DNA of 64,000 nt from Ignisphaera aggregans DSM 17230 (lineage in GTDB: Archaea > Thermoproteota > Thermoprotei_A > Sulfolobales > Ignisphaeraceae). How positions within the stretch are numbered: the first letter of the stretch is position 1; each line of letters begins with the position of its first letter. The stretch covers positions 1,344,501-1,408,500 of the forward strand of contig CP002098.1 of assembly GCA_000145985.1 (NCBI GenBank). Direction: 5' to 3'. The position numbers and the translations under genes were made by a program. Below are positions 1 through 9,207 of the stretch, piece by piece. The notes beneath the pieces were generated by a model. The model had not been told where the DNA came from, searched no databases, and saw only the letters and a program-made list of their open reading frames with translations.

Positions 1-981
1 ATTAAGCCATGATACAGCCTCTACAGGGAACTTTCCTACAGCAGTTTCACCAGTAAGCATTAATGCATCTACACCCATCTCAACAGCTACACTAACATCT
101 ACAACCTCAGCTCTTGTAGGAACAGGCTTCTCTGTCATTGACTCTAACAGCTGTGTTGCTACAATAACGGGTTTTCTATTCTCTAAAGCTTTTTCAACAA
201 TATATCTTTGGTGATAGTGTATCTCCTCTAGACCAAAATTCATTCCCAGATCTCCTCGAGCTACTAATATAATATCGCTCTTCTCTAGAATTGAACTAAG
301 ATTTCTTATAGCACTCTTAGTCTCAATTTTAGATATAATACCTATATCCTCTCTACCAGCCCTCCTAAGGATATCTCTTAGCAGATCTATATCTTCGGCT
401 GTTCTAACATAGCTAAGACCTATATAATCAAAGTCATTCTCTATCGCAAACTTAATACTATTAATATCTCTATCGCTTAAAGCAGGCAAATCTAATTCCT
501 TACCTTGTATCGCTATAGCCTTTCTAGAGGTTATAACAGAATCTGTAAGAGCTATAGCCTCTACACTATCAGCTCCCTTATCAACAATCCTAAGCCTTGT
601 TCTTCCATCATCCATAATCAAAATATCTCCAACATCTATATACTCAAAGAATTTTGGAATTGGCATTGGAACATTCTTCTCATTAGAATCCGATACCTCA
701 TTACCATAAATAATCTTTATATGTTCACCCTTTTGAAGCACTATAGGCTTAGATATTTTTCCCAATCTAAGTGAAGGCCCTTCTAAATCGCCTATTAATG
801 CAATTGGTTTTCCAAGCTTTGCTTCAACCTCTCTAACAGCTTCTACATATTTCTTCCACTCACTCTGATCGCCATGAGCAAAGTTTATCCTAAAGCCACG
901 GACACCCTCCTTAACCATATTGCAGATAGTTTCAATATTACCACTAGATGGGCCTATGGAAGCTATAATCTTAACAAACAT
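1..981 (-). CDS. pyk: Pyruvate kinase, C-terminus cut by window edge
   Basis: Glycolytic enzyme making pyruvate and ATP from phosphoenolpyruvate and ADP in the cytoplasm. The reverse strand reads 327 codons from ATG at 981 to the window edge without a stop. It starts MFVKIIASIGPSSGN and contains RINFAHG, a long B-domain region, IISKIETK (active-site Lys and metal-ligand Glu), VARGDLGM and VEMGVDALMLTGETAVGKF, all classic pyruvate kinase signatures in the right order. The C-terminal part (roughly the last 100-150 residues of a normal enzyme) lies outside the window. A TATA-like box is at about 1008-1016 and GAGG at 984-991 precedes the ATG. Confidence 0.95.
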   Translation of the reverse strand, partial: MFVKIIASIGPSSGNIETICNMVKEGVRGFRINFAHGDQSEWKKYVEAVREVEAKLGKPIALIGDLEGPSLRLGKISKPIVLQKGEHIKIIYGNEVSDSNEKNVPMPIPKFFEYIDVGDILIMDDGRTRLRIVDKGADSVEAIALTDSVITSRKAIAIQGKELDLPALSDRDINSIKFAIENDFDYIGLSYVRTAEDIDLLRDILRRAGREDIGIISKIETKSAIRNLSSILEKSDIILVARGDLGMNFGLEEIHYHQRYIVEKALENRKPVIVATQLLESMTEKPVPTRAEVVDVSVAVEMGVDALMLTGETAVGKFPVEAVSWLN

Positions 982-1196
982 ATTAGCCTCAACCACTAGA
1001 TTTCAAAATTTATAGCCTCTATGTAAATTCCCAAGTATATAAGATTATCTGGAAATAGCTATATCTAATATCTTTCTATAGCTTATTTATTGCGATAGTA
1101 TGATCTATCTAACGATTTTGACTAAAACATTGAGTAATGATGATTTAAATTTTAAATATATTGTAACATTAATGATTAAAGCTTGGGCTGGAACAA

Positions 1197-1775
1197 ATGT
1201 CTATAATACCTGAAGATGATGGTATATACGAATATATTTCAAGTGTTTGGCAAAGAGCTGAGTTACGAGGACCTTATGTTCCTAGTGTAGATGGTATATA
1301 TCTTTTGTACTTTAGGAATAGGAGATGTGGTGGTTGTAAAAGTTTTGATAAGGTATTCCTAAGATTTATTGAGGATACGAATTCTAGGAGATGTAATGTG
1401 GCATTGGTACAATGCAATAGTTTCTTCTTTGATTGCGAATCTCAGGATGCTGCTGATACATTTCTCTTCTATCTTGTTTTTGCAACTCCACAGGTTGTTT
1501 TAGTTGTTATTGAAGATGGATTGCCTGTCTATATTGAGAGGGAAATCGGTTTTATTGATGAAGATAGGCTAAAGGATTTTGTATTTAATGTAGATAAGCG
1601 TAGGAGAGAGTATGAGGCATCACTAAGTGAGGAGGAAGGTGGAGAGGGTATATATATAGATTTAAGCTCTAAGGATTGGAAATCCATTGTTGATAAGATT
1701 AGAGATGAGTTATTTAGAGGTAGGAACATACGTGAGGTATGTGATGAACATGGATGTAGAATTATAATAGAATAG
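1197..1775 (+). CDS. Thioredoxin-fold protein with CGGC active site
   Basis: Probable thiol/disulfide protein of unknown partner. The 192-residue product has CGGCK at about residues 45-49, after a hydrophobic beta strand (GIYLLYFRN), the place and context of a thioredoxin CxxC. A strand containing TPQVVLVV near residue 98 supplies the cis-proline region of the fold. The C-terminus carries a second cysteine pair (CDEHGC, residues 182-187) that is not part of the fold and could be a second redox or metal site. There is no signal peptide. The gene stands alone after a TATA-like stretch near 1150-1165. Function beyond the fold is not known. Confidence 0.6.
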   Translation: MSIIPEDDGIYEYISSVWQRAELRGPYVPSVDGIYLLYFRNRRCGGCKSFDKVFLRFIEDTNSRRCNVALVQCNSFFFDCESQDAADTFLFYLVFATPQVVLVVIEDGLPVYIEREIGFIDEDRLKDFVFNVDKRRREYEASLSEEEGGEGIYIDLSSKDWKSIVDKIRDELFRGRNIREVCDEHGCRIIIE

Positions 1776-1916
1776 AAGGATTCTAGATATTATAATGAAT
1801 AGATGTAGAAACCTGTGGATTATTTAGAGAGAATACCCACTATTTAGGTGAGGATGAAGTAAGCTCATTTAGTGTTTTTATTGTTGTCTCCCAATATATC
1901 TTAGGGGTGCAAGGTC

Positions 1917-3173
1917 TTGAAACCTATAGTAGTATTTCCCTTTGCATCAGAACTACATGGAAAAGAGTATTACTTAAATCTATTTGAGATAATTAAAAAG
2001 AAATTCACTCCATATGGTATAGAGATATATAGCGAGGTTATTACCAATGAGACTAGTGCTCTAGAGGCATTGAAAACATACAAGGATTTTATACCGATAG
2101 CCATAGCCTTGACAGGTGGGACAAGTAGACTTATTCATACATTTGTAGAACATGGAAATATAGAGCGATTATTTATATTTGCACACCCTGAGCATAATAG
2201 TCTTGCATCAGCAGTTTCTGCAAGAGCTAGATGTGAACGTGATGGTGTTCTCGTAGGGTTGTACTACTGTAGTAGTATCTATGACTCTAGCTGTGATTAT
2301 AGTATATGGAGACTCATAACAGTTGCTAGAACAGTTTCAAATATTGTTGGATCAAAGGTAGGGGTAGTATCTGAGGAAGCAGATACTGAGATTGAGGAGG
2401 CTGCTAAAGATAGATTGGCATGGGAGATAGAACATATATCATTTACAGAACTACAACAAGTTATTGATAGGATAGATGATACAAGAATACAAGAGTTTAT
2501 GGAGAAGATCGATTCGATTAAGATTGAAGGGGCTAGAGAACCGCTTAGAGCTATAGGAAAGCTTTATTTTGCTCTCAAGGATATTGCTAAGAGTCATAAT
2601 CTTAACTATATAGCTATAGACTGTTTCCCATTTATATTAAAATATGGATATTCTCCATGTATAGCCCTAGCATTACTAAATGCAGAAGGAATTGTAGTAG
2701 CTTGTGAAGCAGATATATCTGCTCTTATAGGTATGATTATAGCAAGAAGTGTTTCTGGGATGAGTGGCTGGATCTCAAATATTGTTAATGTCTTTGGAAA
2801 TAATGGAATTTTTGCACACTGTACAATAGCTATGGACATAGCAAAAGAACTTATAGCTCTAAATCACTTTGAATCAGGGAAACCATATGGTCTAACAGGC
2901 AAGTTTATCGGTAATACAGCCACATTGATATCTATAGATAGAGATCTTACATTAATGACAGTAACACGAGGCAAAGTCAAAGCTTCGGGATCCCTAGGTT
3001 ATCCAGCTTGTAGAACTCAAGCACTAGTAGAATTTGACTATATAGCAGAAGAAATTCCTAGACTAGCTCCAACAAATCATCATGTATTTATCATGGGCGA
3101 TTATATTGATATAGTGAAAGATGTAGGATATATGCTTGGTCTAGATGTTATAGATTATAAAGGACTGGTGTAG
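1917..3173 (+). CDS. FucI-like sugar isomerase family protein
   Basis: Resembles the L-fucose/L-arabinose isomerase-like family. The N-terminal Rossmann-like half has FPFASELHGKEYY and IALTGGTSRLI. The C-terminal half has IDCFPF, PCIALALLN, CEADISALIGM and a late GSLGYPACRTQ segment, an arrangement typical of archaeal FucI-like proteins. The substrate cannot be told from sequence. The start is TTG, with GGGGTG at 1903-1908 eight bases upstream. It is separated by 3 bp from the flavin reductase gene that follows, so the two are almost surely cotranscribed. It might act on a non-sugar substrate, since many members of this family are uncharacterised. Confidence 0.65.
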   Translation: MKPIVVFPFASELHGKEYYLNLFEIIKKKFTPYGIEIYSEVITNETSALEALKTYKDFIPIAIALTGGTSRLIHTFVEHGNIERLFIFAHPEHNSLASAVSARARCERDGVLVGLYYCSSIYDSSCDYSIWRLITVARTVSNIVGSKVGVVSEEADTEIEEAAKDRLAWEIEHISFTELQQVIDRIDDTRIQEFMEKIDSIKIEGAREPLRAIGKLYFALKDIAKSHNLNYIAIDCFPFILKYGYSPCIALALLNAEGIVVACEADISALIGMIIARSVSGMSGWISNIVNVFGNNGIFAHCTIAMDIAKELIALNHFESGKPYGLTGKFIGNTATLISIDRDLTLMTVTRGKVKASGSLGYPACRTQALVEFDYIAEEIPRLAPTNHHVFIMGDYIDIVKDVGYMLGLDVIDYKGLV

Positions 3174-3176
3174 GGT

Positions 3177-3731
3177 ATGGAATATATAAAGCCAAAGAAG
3201 TTTTACTACGTATTACACCCAAGACCTACAGCAGTCATAGTCTCTAAATGCCCTAATATGAAATACAATATTATGTCAGCTTCATGGGTGACACCAGTAT
3301 CAGAGGAACCTCCAACTATAGCTATAGCCATAGATAGAGAAGCCTATACAAATCAATGTCTAGAGTTTCATAGAGAGGCTACTATAAATATACCTACAAT
3401 GGAGCAGATAGATGTGGTATATAGTGTTGGTAGTGTTTCTGGGAGGGAAGTTGATAAGATATCTAAGTATGGAATAGTACTTGAAAACAGTAATAATATA
3501 TCAGTTCCTAGATGGAGAGATGCAGCATGTTGGTATGAAACAAAGATTATAGGTTTTCATGATATTGGTGAAGTAAGATTATATATATTTGAGGTTATTG
3601 ATTATTATTGTAAGAAGGATGTAGCTAATGAATGGGGATGGGATATATATAAAACAAGTCCTGCACTTCATGGTGTTGGAAGAACATTTTATTATGTAGG
3701 AAAATATGCAAGGGCAAAGTCATCAACATAG
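3177..3731 (+). CDS. Flavin reductase-like FMN-binding protein
   Basis: A 184-residue FMN-binding split-barrel protein of the flavin reductase/flavoredoxin type. The N-terminus HPRPTAVIVS followed by NIMSASWVTPVS and PPTIAIAIDR is the usual flavin-binding strand pattern, and FHREATINIP continues the barrel. Such proteins reduce or carry FMN using NAD(P)H or ferredoxin-linked electrons. It begins 3 bp after the stop of the FucI-like gene, and a shared pathway is inferred from that only. The electron donor and acceptor are unknown. Confidence 0.75.
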   Translation: MEYIKPKKFYYVLHPRPTAVIVSKCPNMKYNIMSASWVTPVSEEPPTIAIAIDREAYTNQCLEFHREATINIPTMEQIDVVYSVGSVSGREVDKISKYGIVLENSNNISVPRWRDAACWYETKIIGFHDIGEVRLYIFEVIDYYCKKDVANEWGWDIYKTSPALHGVGRTFYYVGKYARAKSST

Positions 3732-3796
3732 TTAGGTTTAACTATATCAGACCATCTTTCTTTTATGTGTCGAACCTTTGATAATTATCTAATTAG

Positions 3797-4777
3797 CTAT
3801 TCCTTACCTAGAATCTGGCGAACCGTTTTTCTAACTGCTTGTGCTGATGTCATTGATGGTGTCCAGCCAAGGCTTTTAAGTTTCCTAATATCTAAAAGCA
3901 TAAGCTTTACATCCCCTGGCCAACCTCTTCCATCTCTTGTCGTTAGTTTATATATATATTCAACATTTTTAAGATTCATCTCCTCTACAACGATATCTGC
4001 GATTTCCTTAACTGTTATCCAATCTTCATTACCGACATTAAATATCTCATAATCCTTTAGCGCTCCATACAACTTGGTTGTTAGAAACATGGTGGCATCT
4101 ACAGCATCATATACATGGAGATAACTTTTCCTTTGGGTACCATCGCCAAGTATTTCAAGTTTTGTTGGATCTTTTTTAAGCTTATTTATAAAATCTATGA
4201 TGACGCCGTGGTTACTTCTAGGACCTATAATATTTGCATATCGAAGTATGAGGCTTTTTAACCCATATAACTTTGAATACGTTATATAGAGAACTTCTGC
4301 ACAGAGCTTAGCTCCACCATAAACTGATATAGGCTCTAGTGGATGATAATCTTCAGGTGTGGGTATAATTTTTGCATCTCCATATACTGTTGAACTACTT
4401 GCAAATACACCTATTTTCACATCATATATTCTTGATGCTTCAAGAACATTAAATGTTGCAAGTATATTTTCATTGAAATGAATCTCAGGATTAACAACCG
4501 AAAGTCTAACCTCAGGGTTTGCTGCCATATGTATAACAAGATCAGCCTCCCTAAAGCTTCTAGTCCATAGCTCGTCAAATTTCTTAAGATCTGCATTTAT
4601 AAATTCAAAATATTCTTGTCCTATATGGCTAGAGATATTGTTTAAAGAACCACTACTAAGATTATCTATGACAACAACTTTTGCAGATAATCTATGATTC
4701 ACTATATAATCTACAATATGACTACCAATAAAACCTGCTCCACCAGTTACAATAACCTTATTAAATAGATAATTCAT
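3797..4777 (-). CDS. NAD-dependent nucleotide-sugar epimerase (GalE-like)
   Basis: Extended short-chain dehydrogenase, probably a UDP-sugar 4-epimerase or dehydratase supplying sugars for glycosylation. It has the Rossmann motif TGGAGFIGSHIVD near residue 11, DNLSSG for the cofactor ribose, HMAANPEV, and the catalytic YGGAK (YxxxK) near residue 153 preceded by SSSTVYG. Length (326 aa) is normal. The substrate-binding half is present but the exact sugar cannot be read. The 5' end abuts a possible minus-strand C/D box RNA (see 4772-4832), and the same GAGGGG may serve as its ribosome binding site. Confidence 0.85.
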   Translation of the reverse strand: MNYLFNKVIVTGGAGFIGSHIVDYIVNHRLSAKVVVIDNLSSGSLNNISSHIGQEYFEFINADLKKFDELWTRSFREADLVIHMAANPEVRLSVVNPEIHFNENILATFNVLEASRIYDVKIGVFASSSTVYGDAKIIPTPEDYHPLEPISVYGGAKLCAEVLYITYSKLYGLKSLILRYANIIGPRSNHGVIIDFINKLKKDPTKLEILGDGTQRKSYLHVYDAVDATMFLTTKLYGALKDYEIFNVGNEDWITVKEIADIVVEEMNLKNVEYIYKLTTRDGRGWPGDVKLMLLDIRKLKSLGWTPSMTSAQAVRKTVRQILGKE

Positions 4778-4832
4778 TTTGTGGTCCCCTCATCACTATT
4801 CAGCTAGGCATGGACTACACATCATTCAAAAG
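4772..4832 (-). ncRNA. Possible C/D box sRNA overlapping an epimerase start
   Basis: On the reverse strand, C-like ATGATGT is followed by a 15-nt guide ending GCCTAG, then D' CTGA, a 3-nt spacer and a perfect C' box GTGATGA. A 12-nt guide GGGGACCACAAA follows, and then ATGA where a D box CTGA is expected. The D'/C' motif is textbook. The outer C and D boxes each differ by one base, and the D position overlaps the epimerase ATG. It could instead be only an untranslated leader whose GAGGGG is the ribosome binding site. Confidence 0.4.
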
Positions 4833-4887
4833 TTAAAACTTCTGCCTACTTAAATTTTTCTGAGCCATAAATCTATGGGAAGATAAT

Positions 4888-5964
4888 ATGCCTATGATAA
4901 GAGCTTTAGCAATACATATACCTGTAGATAAATGGGATTATGAAAAACTTGTGGAAGACGTGATTAAGACTGTAGATAGGGTTTTAAGCAATGTTAAGAT
5001 ATTTAAAATTGATCCATGGACTTTCCGTATAATACTTCCTCTAATTCCTTCAAATGTTTCCTATACTTTTGTAAAACATTTAATGGCTGATTTATCATCA
5101 GTTTTTGTACATGAGGCTCCTCTAGTTGGTATAAGTTTTGAATATGATCATGATTGTATAAAAGACGTGATTAAGTATTTAGAGGAGTTCAAAAATCTTT
5201 ATATAGCTACAAGATGTGATAGTGATATTTGTATAGATAGAATTGTAAATAACATATACAATGTCAAGGTCTCAAATATAGATATATTTACAAAATTTGC
5301 TGTTCTGTTTGGATACTGGGTTGAAACACCATATTTTCCAGCAACATCAAATGTAAGTAATGCTCTTGGAATATCTATATCTTTAAGATATGTTGATCTT
5401 ATAAGTGATATGATATTAAATAACAGAGTTAATGAATTATTCAACTATATTATTACTGTAAATAGAAATGTACAAGAGTTCTCAAAATACATAAATATTC
5501 CGTTTCTGGGATTTGACTTATCTCTTTCACCATGGAAAAATGAAAGTGTTTGTCTACTCATTGAAAGACTTATCCTAAATAAATTTGGTTATCCAGGAAC
5601 CCTAAATGCTATACACAGTCTTAACATATTGTTAAAGAGTCTTCCTAAGAAAATAGGGATAAAGACTTTAGGTTTTAATGAAGTTATGCTACCTGTAGCA
5701 GAAGATGATTTACTTAATGAACGTGTTAGAGAGGGTGATATTAGGCTTCGAGATCTAATTAATTATGGATTGGTATGTGTTGCTGGCTTAGATATGGTTG
5801 CAATACCAAGAGATATAAATATCAATAGAATTTTAGTAGATATGCTAACAATTTTTAAACGTAAAAATAGTTCTGTAGCTATGAGAATAATACCTACAGA
5901 TCTAGAGGCTGGCAATAGGGTGTATCTAGACCGATTTGGGGAAACCTTTGTAATAAACCCATAG
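4888..5964 (+). CDS. DUF711 (UPF0210) family protein
   Basis: Member of the DUF711/PFL family of unknown biochemical role. Recognised from YFPATSN-NALGISISLRYVDLI near residue 150, GFDLSLSPW-ESV near 210, and the strongly conserved C-terminal GFNEVMLPVAEDDLLNERV followed by LVCVAGLDMVAIP. At 358 aa it matches the shorter archaeal form rather than the bacterial one of about 450 aa. The ATG at 4888 lies 18 nt before NurA's spacer on the downstream side, and the pair is likely one operon. No function should be read from that pairing alone. Confidence 0.8.
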   Translation: MPMIRALAIHIPVDKWDYEKLVEDVIKTVDRVLSNVKIFKIDPWTFRIILPLIPSNVSYTFVKHLMADLSSVFVHEAPLVGISFEYDHDCIKDVIKYLEEFKNLYIATRCDSDICIDRIVNNIYNVKVSNIDIFTKFAVLFGYWVETPYFPATSNVSNALGISISLRYVDLISDMILNNRVNELFNYIITVNRNVQEFSKYINIPFLGFDLSLSPWKNESVCLLIERLILNKFGYPGTLNAIHSLNILLKSLPKKIGIKTLGFNEVMLPVAEDDLLNERVREGDIRLRDLINYGLVCVAGLDMVAIPRDININRILVDMLTIFKRKNSSVAMRIIPTDLEAGNRVYLDRFGETFVINP

Positions 5965-5981
5965 TAAGGGGCGGATTCTTA

Positions 5982-6989
5982 ATGCCGATATATCCTGAGC
6001 TTGAAATACAGTTAATAGAACTTAGGAAGCTTTTTAATAATAGACTTAAAACCACTATATATAAAGTATTACAATCGCTAAATGCTATTGAATGGATAGT
6101 TAATAATGAGGAGGATAAACATCCTGTAGCAGCTGTAGACTCTAGCTTTCTATTAATAGAATCTAGACTTAATGTACTCTATGTTATACAAGGGATAGCC
6201 TCTCTCTATACATTTGATCAAGATAAAATAAAAAATGTTAAATCAAGGAGATATGTAAATTGTGGTATAATTAATGCATCTCCTACAAATCTAAAGCTCT
6301 TAGTTAAGAAGTCTATTTATAAGAAGGCTTTGACACAATATGCATATTTTCTTGAACTTAAGAATTTATTAGAGATAGCATCTCATGATAGTATTGCGTT
6401 AATTGATGGATCCTTGATTTCCTTCCTCATGAGTAGAAAATTTAAAGAATACCAAATAATCTTTATAGAGAATGAAGATGAAATAGACTTGGACAATATT
6501 GTTGAAGAAAAGATAAAACTTATATCTAATCTAAACACAATTTCAACACCAGTATTCATAGCTAAATCAAGTGGTGCAAACTTTTTAACGAATAGTAATT
6601 ATTCTGATATGCATCTCCTTGAATTAGCAAGAATTTTCTCTATAGAACCTTACTATAGAGCAGGTTTTACTAAACCTATTGTGGTGGATCTAGAGAAGCT
6701 TAAGATACATATCGGATCTCTGCACAGTGATATGGTTAAGCTATTTACACTTTCATATATGAGATTTCGTGAAGGAGCGCCAATCTTTCAAGTATCTATG
6801 ATAAGCAAAAAGGATTTTGATGCAGTGTTGAGTATATATAGATGTATCCGAGGTTGGTCTCCCGCGGGATACCCAATACCGTTAGAATATGTCCATAGAC
6901 TCAGTAAATTATCTCGTAGGGAAATTCATAGATTGTTAATAAGGCTGGGAATTCCTATTATGAGTGGAAGAGAAATCATAGAGATTTAG
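5982..6989 (+). CDS. nurA: NurA-domain 5'-3' nuclease
   Basis: NurA nucleases resect DNA ends with the HerA helicase, alongside Mre11-Rad50. The 335-residue protein shows the acidic metal-site motifs AAVDSSFL near residue 50 and ALIDGSLI near 140. It also has the family's FIAKSSGANFL-DMHLLE block and the C-terminal GYPIPLEYVHRLSKLSRRE segment. The start ATG is preceded by GGGGCGG. Usually nurA sits with herA-mre11-rad50, but here the neighbours are DUF711 and thioredoxin, so this is a detached copy. Partners must be elsewhere. Confidence 0.8.
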   Translation: MPIYPELEIQLIELRKLFNNRLKTTIYKVLQSLNAIEWIVNNEEDKHPVAAVDSSFLLIESRLNVLYVIQGIASLYTFDQDKIKNVKSRRYVNCGIINASPTNLKLLVKKSIYKKALTQYAYFLELKNLLEIASHDSIALIDGSLISFLMSRKFKEYQIIFIENEDEIDLDNIVEEKIKLISNLNTISTPVFIAKSSGANFLTNSNYSDMHLLELARIFSIEPYYRAGFTKPIVVDLEKLKIHIGSLHSDMVKLFTLSYMRFREGAPIFQVSMISKKDFDAVLSIYRCIRGWSPAGYPIPLEYVHRLSKLSRREIHRLLIRLGIPIMSGREIIEI

Positions 6990-6999
6990 ATATTATCAT

Positions 7000-7491
7000 C
7001 TATATTTCTCCACACTCAGCATAACTCACTATATCATTTACGTACCTCTTAAAGTGATTATATGGTATATAGCCTAGGATAGCATCTATAGGTCTTTTAT
7101 CAATAATAATAACTGTTGTTGGTGTTGAATATACATTAAATGTTTCAGCTACTTCTGGTACATAATCAGCGTTGGCCTCTATGAATACTGCCTTCCCAGC
7201 AAATTCTCTAGCAACCCTAAAGAATACAGGTTTAAATAGTTGGCAGTATGGACAATATGTAGTTGTTATTAATACAAATGCAACTCTACAGCTATTTATA
7301 AGCTGTATAAATTCGCTATAAGATCTAATAGATATACCACCCTCAATAACAGTATTACAACATTTTGTCTGAATATTGCTAAAGGTCTTATCTCTACTAT
7401 AAGATGTTCTAATTATATTCTGAGCCATAGTATTCAGTATAGAGTCTAGTTCATCTATTTCATTAATAGGATCCTCTTTTATAGGACTCAT
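7000..7491 (-). CDS. Thioredoxin-like protein with CPYC
   Basis: Small redox protein. Residues 70-160 form a thioredoxin domain: FVLITTTYCPYCQLFKPVF with the CxxC active site, ANADYVPEVAETFNVYSTPTTVI with the cis-Pro, then GYIPYNHF. An N-terminal extension of about 60 residues lacks a signal peptide but contains an extra Cys pair (KCCN). CPYC resembles glutaredoxin or protein disulfide oxidoreductase sites rather than classic CGPC. It is convergent with nurA and ends 10 bp from it. Confidence 0.8.
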   Translation of the reverse strand: MSPIKEDPINEIDELDSILNTMAQNIIRTSYSRDKTFSNIQTKCCNTVIEGGISIRSYSEFIQLINSCRVAFVLITTTYCPYCQLFKPVFFRVAREFAGKAVFIEANADYVPEVAETFNVYSTPTTVIIIDKRPIDAILGYIPYNHFKRYVNDIVSYAECGEI

Positions 7492-7562
7492 AATGCTACC
7501 CTTATCCTGGGGAAATACTTAGTAGAACTCTTCTTAAAAATATATGTATTGTGACAGAACTA

Positions 7563-8180
7563 TTAAAATCTAAAGATGGTTCTAGGATTTAGACCTATTG
7601 AATAGAATAGAGATACTACATTATTGATACATCTATTAATATGACAGATACATTTATAGAGATGAGAAACATCGCGTCTTTTATCTGAAGCTCCAAACCT
7701 TGGACAAGCAATAGTGAAACACTCATTATTTAGAACATTATTTGCAAGAATAGATTCATAATCTATCTCAGTACTATTAGTTATAGTTGAATAAATTACA
7801 CCAATAATTTCAACATGTTGTGATGCTGTTAAGTAATCTATATGCCAAAACTTCCTCCTTTTACTCTTATTGAAATGTCTTGTAACTCTACTTTTCAAAC
7901 CCCCAAAATTCTTTGCACTTCCAATATAGATATAGTAACCAGGTGTAAAGCTAATTACACCCAATGAGCCTACAGATATCTCTATAGCTTCCTTTATAAA
8001 TAGTATTAGGGTATATATACCCTTCTCACTAGGTAGATCTATATCGGTTCCATTCATAGCATTCCTACTCCAGTATCTGATTTCCTCTTTGTTCTTAATG
8101 GTGAGGGTTTCCTCAAGAAAATTCATTGATCTAGAGGTACATATCTTTTCATTTCTCTCTGAATTGGGTCTTCGACCCAT
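7563..8180 (-). CDS. DUF123 (GIY-YIG-like) protein
   Basis: DUF123 domain protein related in fold to GIY-YIG nucleases and found in archaea alone or fused to endonuclease III. Seen are KGIYTLILF, the GIY-YIG-like core GYYIYIGSAKNFGGLKSRVTRH near residues 85-105, and WHIDYLT with conserved His-Asp. The C-terminal CFTIACPRFGASD-HLYKC holds several cysteines. It carries about 50 extra N-terminal residues with no visible domain. Nuclease activity has not been established for stand-alone members. Confidence 0.75.
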   Translation of the reverse strand: MGRRPNSERNEKICTSRSMNFLEETLTIKNKEEIRYWSRNAMNGTDIDLPSEKGIYTLILFIKEAIEISVGSLGVISFTPGYYIYIGSAKNFGGLKSRVTRHFNKSKRRKFWHIDYLTASQHVEIIGVIYSTITNSTEIDYESILANNVLNNECFTIACPRFGASDKRRDVSHLYKCICHINRCINNVVSLFYSIGLNPRTIFRF

Positions 8181-8359
8181 TACCCTTGTCCCTAAAGGAT
8201 TCAGATTATGAAATTGAAAGGCATAGTATAGACCATATATTTTAATTGTCTTGCCCCGAGATTCTACCTCATCAAATATATAGGAATCATCACTAGAAAT
8301 AAACTAGAAATTTTGTCTTTAAGGATAAGGCTTTTGATTGTAAGAACAAAGCTATATAA

Positions 8360-9184
8360 ATGTTGAAAAGAGATATATTATTGAGTAATTTTAGCTATAC
8401 GGTAATGACGGCCATGGATATAAATGAAGCGTTTTTAGTGCTAGACAAATTAGTTGCATTAATTGCAGGCTTTAGCGTAACGCAGAAATATATAGAGATT
8501 TCAACTCTTACTAGTAGATACTATGTAACGTTAAATGATCTATTCTTTCCTGTGTTAATTGAGGATGCAGAGTCCATGACTGCAAAAACAGTATTAGAGC
8601 CAACCTCAAGTATATATATACATGAACAAAAGATTTATATAATCTCTAAGGATAGACAATGGTTTCAATCGTTTAATGAAGCCTATTGGAACAAGATTCG
8701 TGCAATAGATATAACTTATAATGAAAAACTTATAGCTCTTGCAGCAACATCTATTGCAGATAAAATCCTTCATTCTCCTAGTGAAAAGGCCATTCTAAAG
8801 ATACTTCCTAGTAATATCCGTACATATGTTGAAGTTGCAATGAATTATATAAGAAATGCTATTAGTAAGAGGGATTCTATAGCAAAACTTCTTCCAAAGG
8901 ATCAATACACCTACAATAAACTAATAGAGGCAGTTTTATGGCTAGATAAAGAGTCTTCTAGTGAGCTAAAAGAGATTGTATATGTAAAAGGTGTTAGTAT
9001 CAAGAATATAAAGCTAGAGTTCAATGGTTATGAAATTAGCGTTTTATCGAAAGTCAGCAACTTTCCAGAAGGTGCATTGTATATATTTACAAGATTGGTT
9101 CCCTCACCAGTAATTACAGCAATAATAAGAAATATAGAGAGATGCGCCTTGGTTTCATCAATAGCTTCACAACTACTAAAATAG
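8360..9184 (+). CDS. Hypothetical protein
   Basis: I do not recognise this 274-residue protein. It is soluble-looking, mixed alpha/beta, with a helical middle (residues 115-205) and no cysteine motif or signal peptide. The annotated ATG overlaps a TATA-like sequence (CTATATAAAT, 8350-8359). If that is the promoter, transcription would start near 8385 and the true start would be ATG 8405 or 8414 (MTAMDINEAF). It is divergent from the DUF123 gene and convergent with the JAMM gene. Confidence 0.6.
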   Translation: MLKRDILLSNFSYTVMTAMDINEAFLVLDKLVALIAGFSVTQKYIEISTLTSRYYVTLNDLFFPVLIEDAESMTAKTVLEPTSSIYIHEQKIYIISKDRQWFQSFNEAYWNKIRAIDITYNEKLIALAATSIADKILHSPSEKAILKILPSNIRTYVEVAMNYIRNAISKRDSIAKLLPKDQYTYNKLIEAVLWLDKESSSELKEIVYVKGVSIKNIKLEFNGYEISVLSKVSNFPEGALYIFTRLVPSPVITAIIRNIERCALVSSIASQLLK

Positions 9185-9207
9185 TAATAGGAAACTATTT
9201 TGACATT

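Noticed and set aside
505-774. Plus-strand 89-codon frame near the window start
   Set aside because: It is antisense to pyruvate kinase, whose motifs are unmistakable on the reverse strand.
3765-4052. Plus-strand 95-codon frame
   Set aside because: Antisense to the epimerase C-terminus; no signals of its own.
8181-8359. Reverse-strand GTGATGA and TTGATGA pair resembling C/D boxes
   Set aside because: No CTGA D or D' box lies at the right distance, so it cannot form a guide RNA.
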